A stretch of DNA of 6,556 nucleotides from Bacteroidota bacterium (GTDB lineage Bacteria > Bacteroidota > Bacteroidia > Bacteroidales > PUMT01): positions 1 through 6,556 of the forward strand of contig PWPZ01000057.1 of NCBI GenBank assembly GCA_003556985.1, written 5' to 3'. How positions within the stretch are numbered: the stretch's first letter is position 1; the number at the start of each line of letters is the position of its first letter. Shown here piece after piece: positions 1 to 6,121 of this stretch. Both the position numbers and the translations under genes were made by a program. The notes beneath the pieces were generated by a model. It saw only the letters and a list, made by a program, of their open reading frames with translations. It was not told the origin of the DNA and did not search any database.

Positions 1-491
1 ACTCTGCTTCCGTATATACCGATATGGGCGGAGAAAAAAAAATTGTGGTTCCCGCTCTTCTTGCGACTTATGCATCGGCCCGTTTTTTAATAAGTGATGA
101 TAAATTAAAGTCCGCTTCACTGAATGCCATTCAGTCGGTCATCGTAACCGCCATTGCTACAGAGGGAACAAAGATTATGGCCGGGCGTGCCCGTCCTTTT
201 ACCGGAAGAGGCGCCTATCACTTTGACCCGGTTACCGGAATAGACAGATTCAAATCACTCCCCTCGGGTCACGCCTCACTGGCATTTGCACTTTTCACTC
301 CCTTCGCCGAAACCTACACCCGCTGGATCTATGCGGTTCCCTTTTCCGTTGCCATGGGCAGGGTATACCTGGATAAGCACTGGATGTCGGATGTGGTAAT
401 GGGCGGGGGTTTCGGTCTTGTCAGTGGTATTTTATTCACACACCATCCCAATGTACAGATCATTCCGTCAGGATTGAGAATCTATTTCTAA
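1..491 (+). CDS. PAP2-family membrane phosphatase, 3' part only
   Basis: The reading frame is open from the first full codon at base 3, so the gene starts upstream of the window; the ATG at 24 is probably internal. The visible 162 residues carry all three motifs of the PAP2 acid phosphatase superfamily: K-x6-RP (K57, R64-P65 of the visible part), PSGH (87-90, with the catalytic His 90) and R-x5-H-x3-D (R120, H126, D130). Several hydrophobic stretches around the motifs, such as those near residues 12-28, 37-55, 88-102 and 128-145, suggest an integral membrane protein with the active site facing the periplasm. Members of the family remove phosphate from lipid phosphates such as undecaprenyl diphosphate or phosphatidic acid, and some act on lipid A; the substrate cannot be told here. 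The last 32 bp overlap the 3' end of the opposite-strand phosphoesterase gene. The family call is firm and the substrate unknown. Confidence 0.9.
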   Translation, partial: SASVYTDMGGEKKIVVPALLATYASARFLISDDKLKSASLNAIQSVIVTAIATEGTKIMAGRARPFTGRGAYHFDPVTGIDRFKSLPSGHASLAFALFTPFAETYTRWIYAVPFSVAMGRVYLDKHWMSDVVMGGGFGLVSGILFTHHPNVQIIPSGLRIYF

Positions 492-1692
492 AGATGGTCT
501 TACCATCTGCCTTTCCTGCAACATCATCTTCCGTTTCGGCTGATTCCCCACTCTTAATCTCAAGTATCTTTCCTTGTTTCCCGGTGATTACACCATTTTC
601 CAGGCTGATAATTATTTTTCCCAGAAAAACCGGGTGGCTGTCAAGAACAATATGGGGATTTCCCCCTGCCTGGGCAATAAGTACGGAATTTACGATCTCT
701 CCCTCCCTGAGCAGGTCATGTGAATGACCTCCGATAATAACATCAAATTCAGGAAATTCTTCTGCCAGAGACCTGTCTCTCCTCAGGCCTAAATGGGTCA
801 GGGCCATAAATATTTCGGCTGAATCCCTGAGAAATAAAAATTCATTTACCGTTTCTGACAGCCCGAGCTCCCTTACCCCCTGTGATATTCCTGTTGTCAG
901 TCCCAGTACGGCAATCTGTCTCATTGTGGATGTATTGAATATCTTATAATCATCCATGGGAGGCAGGTTATCGGTGGTGATTTCAATATTTGCAGCCAGC
1001 AGGGGGAAACAGGCGGATTCCAGGGCGAGGCGGGTATCCGGCACCCGGTATGACAGTTCATGATTGCCGGGAGTCATCAGATCGTAGCCCATGTCATTCA
1101 TGCTGCTGATCATCGACATACTCCTTTCCCCGTACCAGTCCTCACCCATCAAGCGGCCGTTGACTATCCATCTGAGCGGATGCCGTACAAAGATGTCGCC
1201 CGCATTGAATAAAAATACATCATCGTATTTTTCTCTTATTTCCGTTATCTTCCGGTGGAGCTCCCGGTGGTTGTTCATCGTGAAATGCTGATCATTTGTG
1301 TGCAGGATAACAATTTTCTCGGTAACCGGATAGGTAATATCAATTCTTTCTTTTTGGATTCCTTTTGGTTTGCCAGGCGGTATGACTACCCGCCCATATC
1401 CCTGATCTCCCTTGATTTGCAGGATATACGATGAGTCTTTTAACAAAGTGAAACTGAATTCCCCGCCGGTAGTCAGGTTAAAGGTGTCGGCATCAGAATC
1501 CGGGAAGGACCCGGGGGTTGAAAATAATATCAGCTGCAAGTCTTCCATTGGGACGCCCAGGGTATCCGTAACTCTTCCCGAAAGCTTATAGATATTGCTT
1601 TCTGATGAAAAGAGTGGCGGTGGTAAGATTATCAGAACAAGCAAAAAGAAGTATCTAATAAGGTAATCCGGAAAAATGTTTTTCAGGCGCAT
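460..1692 (-). CDS. exported metallophosphatase, 5'-nucleotidase type without C-terminal domain
   Basis: A 410-residue protein from the ATG at 1692. An in-frame TTG at 1740 would add 16 residues ahead of the signal peptide. I prefer the ATG because it gives a basic n-region followed by a hydrophobic core at about residues 13-28, ending in a Ser-rich probable cleavage region. Residues 35-110 look like a carboxypeptidase-regulatory-like beta-sandwich (YKLSGRVTDTLGVP start), common in exported Bacteroidota proteins. From about 125 the calcineurin-like phosphoesterase fold begins, with metal-site motifs in order: ILHTNDQH (129-136), NAGD (163-166), GNHE (209-212), TH (299-300) and GGHSH (321-325). 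These match the catalytic domain of UshA/5'-nucleotidase/2',3'-cyclic phosphodiesterase proteins. The substrate-binding C-terminal nucleotidase domain is absent; after about residue 375 only a short charged tail remains. The protein is probably periplasmic and hydrolyses nucleotides or other phosphoesters; the substrate is inferred only from family. The gene is divergent from purK and its 3' end overlaps the PAP2 gene. Confidence 0.88.
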   Translation of the reverse strand: MRLKNIFPDYLIRYFFLLVLIILPPPLFSSESNIYKLSGRVTDTLGVPMEDLQLILFSTPGSFPDSDADTFNLTTGGEFSFTLLKDSSYILQIKGDQGYGRVVIPPGKPKGIQKERIDITYPVTEKIVILHTNDQHFTMNNHRELHRKITEIREKYDDVFLFNAGDIFVRHPLRWIVNGRLMGEDWYGERSMSMISSMNDMGYDLMTPGNHELSYRVPDTRLALESACFPLLAANIEITTDNLPPMDDYKIFNTSTMRQIAVLGLTTGISQGVRELGLSETVNEFLFLRDSAEIFMALTHLGLRRDRSLAEEFPEFDVIIGGHSHDLLREGEIVNSVLIAQAGGNPHIVLDSHPVFLGKIIISLENGVITGKQGKILEIKSGESAETEDDVAGKADGKTIFRNRFSILTE

Positions 1693-1829
1693 GCTTATTT
1701 TTTTTATTTTTGATGTTTCAGGTTCCGGATATTCGGGCAACAGTTAATCGATTTTATAAAATAACGCAAAAACGGATAGATGTTGCAACCGGATAATTAA
1801 TTATGTGATTAAATCAATTGAAAAGTTAA

Positions 1830-1861
1830 CAAAAATATATGGAAAGATTATCAACATCAAA
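1830..1861 (-). promoter_or_regulatory. candidate Bacteroidota promoter for the metallophosphatase
   Basis: Read on the minus strand, TTTG (1861-1858) is followed after 20 nt by TATTTTTG (1837-1830). This fits the known Bacteroidota housekeeping form of a -33 TTTG and a -7 TAnnTTTG. It points at the metallophosphatase, whose ATG lies about 140 nt downstream, so a leader of roughly 130 nt is implied. The -33 box falls inside the first codons of the divergent purK gene. The match was made by eye in AT-rich DNA, where chance matches are common. No comparable match was found on the plus strand for purK. Confidence 0.35.
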
Positions 1862-3005
1862 TTTGAAATTAGGCATAATTGCCGGAGGTCAACTCGGGAA
1901 AATGTTAATTCAGGAGGCGAGTAAATGGGATATTGTATCATTTGTACTTGATGATGACGAAGATTGTCCTGCAGGAAGCCTGGCAAATCATTTTGTAAAA
2001 GGAAGCCGTTTTGATTTTGATTCAGTTTATGAGTTCGGGAAACTGGTGGATGTCCTTACTTTTGAAATAGAAAGTATAAACATTGAAGCACTGCAAAAGT
2101 TGAAGAGCGAAGGAGTAAAAATTATTCCGGATCCGGATATCCTCGGGTTAATTCAGGATAAGGGACTGCAAAAAGAATTCTATTCAAAAAATGATATACC
2201 CACAGCCCGGTATATTCTCTCTGACTCTGACAATGACATTAAAAAGGCGCTCGGGAGGGGTGAGATCAGCTTTCCCTTCGTTCAAAAGCTTAGAAAAGGC
2301 GGTTATGATGGCAGGGGAGTGGCAGTTATTGATAATGAAGCAGGCCTGGATTCACTCCTGGAAGGTCCTTCCATCATAGAAGAAAAGATCAGCATTTCCA
2401 AAGAAATTGCAGTAATAGTTGCCAGGAATGCGCATGGTGATGTCCAGTCCTTCCCTGTCGTTGAGATGATATTCGATCCCAGGGCCAACCTGGTTGATAA
2501 TTTGATCTGTCCGGCAGCAATAACACCCGGATTGTCAGAAAAAGCAACAAAAATTGCAGCCCAGGCTGTAACTCAGCTTGATATGGTCGGGTTACTTGCC
2601 GTTGAACTGTTTATTGATGATCAGGACCGGATCTATCTTAACGAAATAGCTCCTCGTCCTCACAACAGTGGTCATCACACCATTGAAAGCATGATTACTT
2701 CCCAGTACGAACAACATTTGAGAGCAATATTGGATCTTCCTTTAGGCAGCACGAAACTTAAAATGCCGGCTGTTATGGTTAACATTCTTGGAGAAGAAGG
2801 ATATAGCGGACCGGTATTGTATGAGGGTTTAAAAGATATTATGGCCATAGAAGGGGTGAAAATTCATCTGTATGGCAAAAAAATTACCCGTCCCTACAGG
2901 AAAATGGGACATGTTACCATTATTTCCGATACCCTTGAAGAATCCATAAATAAAGCAGAAGCCGTACAAAATCTAATTAAGGTCAAATCATGGAAAAAAA
3001 GTTAG
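1839..3005 (+). CDS. purK: N5-carboxyaminoimidazole ribonucleotide synthase (PurK)
   Basis: An ATP-grasp enzyme of 388 residues, the usual length for PurK. It uses ATP and bicarbonate to turn 5-aminoimidazole ribonucleotide (AIR) into N5-CAIR in de novo purine synthesis in the cytoplasm. The N-terminal fold has the glycine-rich GGQLGKML (16-23). The ATP-grasp core shows KLRKGGYDGRG (150-160), the EEK segment (181-183), VELF (255-258) and the family signature NEIAPRPHNSGHHTIE (268-283). The C-terminal domain ends with RKMGHVT (354-360). The ATG at 1839 is preceded by an A-rich leader without a clear Shine-Dalgarno site, as is usual in Bacteroidota, and puts the glycine-rich loop at the expected distance. 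The last 16 bp overlap the purE start, so the two products are very likely cotranslated; PurE uses the PurK product. All key motifs are intact. Confidence 0.97.
   Translation: MERLSTSNLKLGIIAGGQLGKMLIQEASKWDIVSFVLDDDEDCPAGSLANHFVKGSRFDFDSVYEFGKLVDVLTFEIESINIEALQKLKSEGVKIIPDPDILGLIQDKGLQKEFYSKNDIPTARYILSDSDNDIKKALGRGEISFPFVQKLRKGGYDGRGVAVIDNEAGLDSLLEGPSIIEEKISISKEIAVIVARNAHGDVQSFPVVEMIFDPRANLVDNLICPAAITPGLSEKATKIAAQAVTQLDMVGLLAVELFIDDQDRIYLNEIAPRPHNSGHHTIESMITSQYEQHLRAILDLPLGSTKLKMPAVMVNILGEEGYSGPVLYEGLKDIMAIEGVKIHLYGKKITRPYRKMGHVTIISDTLEESINKAEAVQNLIKVKSWKKS
2979..2982 (+). promoter_or_regulatory. AAGG ribosome-binding-like site before purE
   Basis: AAGG lies 7 nt before the purE ATG, inside the last codons of purK. 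It supports the ATG at 2990 as the true start and the 16-bp overlap with purK. Translational coupling is also possible, in which case this short match may contribute little. Confidence 0.35.
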
Positions 3006-3481
3006 TAAGTATAGTAATGGGGTCGGACTCCGACCTGCCTGTGATGCAGCAGGCAGCTGAAATACTTGAGCAAATGGATATCGATTATGAACTGGATATA
3101 GTTTCGGCTCATCGCACCCCGGATAAGCTTTTTGATTTTGCTGCCAATGCTCATAAAAGGGGGATTGAGGTTATCATAGCCGGTGCCGGGGGAGCCGCAC
3201 ACCTGCCAGGAATGCTGGCAGCCATATCGCCATTGCCGGTGATCGGTGTACCCGTTAAATCATCAAACTCAATAGACGGCTGGGATTCTGTATTATCAAT
3301 ACTTCAAATGCCTTCAGGTGTATTTGTTGCCACCGTAGCGTTAAATGGCGCCAGGAATGCCGGAATTCTTGCTGCGCAAATAATATCGGTCGCCAACAAA
3401 GATCTAAGGGAAAAAATAATTGCCTACAAAAATTCATTGAACGAGCAGGTATTGAAAAAATCATCAGAAGTTAAAAAATAG
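2990..3481 (+). CDS. purE: N5-carboxyaminoimidazole ribonucleotide mutase (PurE, class I)
   Basis: A 163-residue protein, the usual size for class I PurE. It moves the carboxylate of N5-CAIR, made by PurK, to carbon 4 to give CAIR. The N-terminal GSDSD (11-15) binds the substrate phosphate. SAHR (39-42) holds the catalytic His 41. GAGGAAHLPGM (65-75) and PVIGVPV (83-89) follow, then QMPSGV (106-111) and the helix with NAGILAAQI (123-131). A linked PurK together with the class I pattern argues for the mutase rather than the class II AIR carboxylase found in animals and some bacteria. The short Lys/Ser-rich tail after about 150 is typical and variable. Its start lies within purK, in a different frame, and the order K then E is the reverse of the classical purEK operon. 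Confidence 0.97.
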   Translation: MEKKLVSIVMGSDSDLPVMQQAAEILEQMDIDYELDIVSAHRTPDKLFDFAANAHKRGIEVIIAGAGGAAHLPGMLAAISPLPVIGVPVKSSNSIDGWDSVLSILQMPSGVFVATVALNGARNAGILAAQIISVANKDLREKIIAYKNSLNEQVLKKSSEVKK

Positions 3482-3519
3482 GTGGTAAAGATATAATCAG
3501 GCGATTATTATTTTAATTT

Positions 3520-3549
3520 ACCGGTAATTTTTGCCGTCATTTTACCGGT
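3520..3549 (+). repeat. 8-bp inverted repeat in the purE-threonine aldolase gap
   Basis: ACCGGTAA (3520-3527) and TTACCGGT (3542-3549) are exact reverse complements separated by 14 nt, so the transcript could form an 8-bp stem. Because ACCGGT is itself palindromic, the same bases are also a near-direct repeat (TTTACCGGT at 3517 and 3541). The sequence after the stem lacks a run of T, so it is not a textbook intrinsic terminator. It could be a weak terminator, an mRNA-end stabiliser or a repressor site. The structure is seen directly; its role is unknown. Confidence 0.4.
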
Positions 3550-3587
3550 CATTAAACCCGGATGCATTTAAACATAAGTAAAGGCCT

Positions 3588-4616
3588 ATGAACAAGAGAG
3601 GATTTGCCAGTGATAATAATTCAGGAGTTCACCCTGCAATTCTTGAGGCAATTGCTTCGGTAAATGAAGGACATGTTATTTCCTATGGCAATGATCAATA
3701 TACCACTTCTGCCATTCAAAAAATACGACAGCAATTCGGATCGGAAGTTGATGTTTTTTTTGTTTTCACCGGAACCGGTGCAAATGTTCTTGGACTAAAG
3801 GCAGCAACCCAAAGCTGGAATTCAATAATATGTGCTGATACGGCCCATATCCACTGCGATGAATGCGGAGCCCCCGAATTTTTTACAGGCTGTAAACTGC
3901 TGACCGTCGCTACCCCTGACGGCAAGGTTACTGTCGAACTGGTAAAAGAGCATATGCATGGATTCGATTTTGAGCATCATTCCCAGCCGGGAGTGATCTC
4001 CATTACACAGGCTACAGAAATGGGAACTGTTTACACCCCGGAGGAGATTCGGTCGATTTCAGATTATGCCCATAGCCTGGGACTACTGGTGCATATGGAC
4101 GGTGCTCGCATATGCAATGCCGCAGCATCTCTCGGATTATCCCTGCGAGACATTACCGGCAATGCCGGCGTGGATATCCTTTCTTTCGGGGGAACCAAGA
4201 ACGGCATGATGTACGGCGAGGCCATCGTCTTTTTCAATCCACTGCTTGCCCGCAATTTCAAATATGTCAGGAAACAGGGAATGCAGCTGGCTTCTAAGAT
4301 GCGTTATATTGCTGCGCAGTTTGATGCTTTGCTTACCGGTGATTTATGGTTGAAAAATGCAAGCCATGCCAATAAAATGGCCGAAATGCTTGCCAATGAG
4401 ATATCGGATATTCCCGGGGTGGAGATCACACAGAAAGTCGGGGTAAATGGTGTTTTTGCAATAATACCACGTGAACTTATTTCAGAACTGCAAAAGGAAT
4501 ATTTCTTTTATGTCTGGAATGAAGAAAAACCGGAAGTACGGTGGATGACTTCCTGGGATACCACCGTGGAGGATGTTAAAGGCTTTGCAAAGCTGCTCAG
4601 AAAGAAAATCAGATAG
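3588..4616 (+). CDS. ltaE: low-specificity L-threonine aldolase (PLP enzyme)
   Basis: A 342-residue fold-type I PLP enzyme of the threonine aldolase/beta-eliminating lyase family, with the usual length. It splits L-threonine or L-allo-threonine into glycine and acetaldehyde in the cytoplasm. The N-terminal SDNNSGVHPAI and the FTGTGAN loop (60-66) are typical of the family. H87 in the ADTAHIH segment corresponds to the His that stacks on the cofactor. HMDGAR (169-174) supplies the Asp that binds the pyridine nitrogen, and SFGGTKNG (199-206) contains the Schiff-base lysine K204. The C-terminal VRWMTSWDTT (317-326) is also common in this group. The start has AAAGG only 3 nt before the ATG. The gene follows purE by 106 bp on the same strand; glycine is a purine precursor, so the linkage is plausible but not proof of an operon. 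The symbol is given by family; related beta-elimination or serine-type activities cannot be excluded. Confidence 0.9.
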   Translation: MNKRGFASDNNSGVHPAILEAIASVNEGHVISYGNDQYTTSAIQKIRQQFGSEVDVFFVFTGTGANVLGLKAATQSWNSIICADTAHIHCDECGAPEFFTGCKLLTVATPDGKVTVELVKEHMHGFDFEHHSQPGVISITQATEMGTVYTPEEIRSISDYAHSLGLLVHMDGARICNAAASLGLSLRDITGNAGVDILSFGGTKNGMMYGEAIVFFNPLLARNFKYVRKQGMQLASKMRYIAAQFDALLTGDLWLKNASHANKMAEMLANEISDIPGVEITQKVGVNGVFAIIPRELISELQKEYFFYVWNEEKPEVRWMTSWDTTVEDVKGFAKLLRKKIR

Positions 4617-4661
4617 GCTACCGGTATTCATCCGGCCTTAATAAAATATAAAACAAATATT

Positions 4662-6116
4662 ATGAAGTTTACGGCAAAACTTTTCAAACTGGTATTTATT
4701 GCCACCTGTATTTTGTTCACCCTGCAATGTGGCGACCGGACTGTTCCCAGTGCCGAAAGGGAGCCCGGAGCCATAAGGGTGTATCGTGAAAATCCCTATT
4801 ATTTCGAGTACAGGGGTGAGCCAATCCTTTTACTTGGGGCGAGTGATTACCATAACATCTTTCAGAGGACCTACATTGCCGAACATCTTGATCTGATGCA
4901 GTCGTACGGCGGCAACTATGTGAGAAATACAATGGCTTCCAGGGAGATAACCAACGGTCACAGGGACCTCTGGCCTTACAGGACCATCGAATCAACCGAC
5001 GATCCGCTTATCAATATTTATGATCTTGAGCGATGGAATAATGAGTACTGGCGCCGATTCAGCCATATGCTCGAAGAAACCCATACACGGGGTATCATTG
5101 TCGAGCTTGAGCTGTGGGAAAGGCACGATACCTATCGCACCCGCGATCAGGCCGGATGGCTGAGGCATCCCTATAATCCTGACAATAACATTAACTTTAC
5201 AACAGAAGAGTCAGGGCTTCCCACCGGTGAATGGCATGATCCCTGGAACCATACCGGCCATCCCTTTTTCAATACGGTTCCCGGGCTGCAAAACAATGAA
5301 CTGGTTCTTGAATACCAGAAAGCCTTCATTGACAAGTTGTTGTCATATACCATCAATTATGACCACATCCTCTACAACATGAATAACGAGACACTTGAGC
5401 CGTCCGAGTTCGGCGAATACTGGGCCGAATATGTGCTGGAGTGGGGAGAAAGAAACAACAAGCATATCGAAATTACCGACATGCAGGATAATCATGATAT
5501 AACCGAAGAGCCTGTCCAGCGGGTGATGGAGTCAGATATTTACACTTTCGTGGATATATCACAGAACAATTTTCAAAAGGGAGAGCTCCACTGGCAGCGG
5601 ATAGAGTACATAAGGAATTTTTTAAAGGATGATCCCATGCCCGTAACCAATGTCAAGATATATGGTGTCGATAATGCCCCGCCCCCGGATGATTTCTGGG
5701 GAGACACCGATGAGGCTGTTCAGCGGTTCTGGAGGAATGTCCTGGGGGGCTGCGCCGCAGCCAGGTTTCACCGCCCTCCCTGGGGGATAGGGCTGAATGA
5801 GATAGCTGCAAATAATTTGCAGAGCCTGCGGATGGTTACCGATTCAATGGATTTTTTCAATCATGTGCCATCAAACCACCTCCTTGATAACCGGAGTGAA
5901 AATGAAGCCTATTGCATGGCTTATCCGGCAAATGAATATGTGGTTTATTTCCCTGCCGGCGGATCGGTCTATATTGATGCATCACCCGGGGAGTATGAGG
6001 TTTTGTGGCTCCGCACCCAGATTGCCGGATGGCAGGAGCCCTACAGTCTTGAATTGCCGGGCATAATAGAGGCACCCGATGAGGACCACTGGGCCGTGCT
6101 GATCAGGAAAAGATGA
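4662..6116 (+). CDS. probable lipoprotein with glycoside-hydrolase-like TIM barrel
   Basis: A 484-residue exported protein. The N-terminus has basic residues, a hydrophobic core (about 8-20) and a cysteine at 23 followed by Gly-Asp, which suggests a lipoprotein; the TLQC lipobox is imperfect (Gln before Cys). The main domain starts near 38 with FEYRGEPILLLGAS, the pattern that opens cellulase-like TIM barrels of the DUF4038/putative collagen-binding-protein kind. YNMNNET (238-244) resembles the Asn-Glu pair holding the acid/base Glu of clan GH-A enzymes, making E243 the candidate catalytic residue. Later conserved-looking blocks are KIYG (332-335), RFWRN (355-359) and RFHRPP (368-373). A small beta-rich C-terminal domain (about 413-482) includes the VVYFPAGGSVYID stretch. 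Aromatic-rich sequence fits carbohydrate binding. The role may be polysaccharide or glycoside breakdown at the cell surface; the substrate is unknown. No SusC/SusD genes lie in the window. The gene starts 45 bp after the threonine aldolase and ends 5 bp from the convergent gene. Confidence 0.8.
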   Translation: MKFTAKLFKLVFIATCILFTLQCGDRTVPSAEREPGAIRVYRENPYYFEYRGEPILLLGASDYHNIFQRTYIAEHLDLMQSYGGNYVRNTMASREITNGHRDLWPYRTIESTDDPLINIYDLERWNNEYWRRFSHMLEETHTRGIIVELELWERHDTYRTRDQAGWLRHPYNPDNNINFTTEESGLPTGEWHDPWNHTGHPFFNTVPGLQNNELVLEYQKAFIDKLLSYTINYDHILYNMNNETLEPSEFGEYWAEYVLEWGERNNKHIEITDMQDNHDITEEPVQRVMESDIYTFVDISQNNFQKGELHWQRIEYIRNFLKDDPMPVTNVKIYGVDNAPPPDDFWGDTDEAVQRFWRNVLGGCAAARFHRPPWGIGLNEIAANNLQSLRMVTDSMDFFNHVPSNHLLDNRSENEAYCMAYPANEYVVYFPAGGSVYIDASPGEYEVLWLRTQIAGWQEPYSLELPGIIEAPDEDHWAVLIRKR

Positions 6117-6121
6117 TCGGA

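Noticed and set aside
353..391. Gly instead of Ser before the Arg in the third PAP2 motif
   Set aside because: That position varies in many active bacterial PAP2 proteins; the essential Arg, His and Asp are present.
494..727. Plus-strand open frame of 77 codons downstream of the PAP2 gene
   Set aside because: It lies fully inside the metallophosphatase gene on the other strand, has no recognisable domain, and its composition follows from the opposite coding frame.
1741..1838. Possible riboswitch or plus-strand promoter in the purK leader
   Set aside because: The leader is AT-rich with no recognisable conserved core or stable stem, and the best plus-strand -7 match (TAATTATG at 1798) has a mismatch and no well-spaced -33 box.
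1801..1986. Minus-strand open frame of 61 codons over the purK start
   Set aside because: It overlaps the well-supported purK coding region and shows no family motif.
4333..4340. A further TTACCGGT copy inside the threonine aldolase gene
   Set aside because: ACCGG-type words occur at several places in this window, so this copy is likely chance rather than part of a dispersed repeat.
4617..4661. Possible terminator hairpin with CCGG arms after the threonine aldolase
   Set aside because: Only four paired bases plus a bulged extension and no T-run follow; the support is too weak to call.
4717..4995. Minus-strand open frame of 92 codons
   Set aside because: It is antisense to the lipoprotein gene, rich in Arg, Cys and Ser as expected from a shadow frame, and has no recognisable features.
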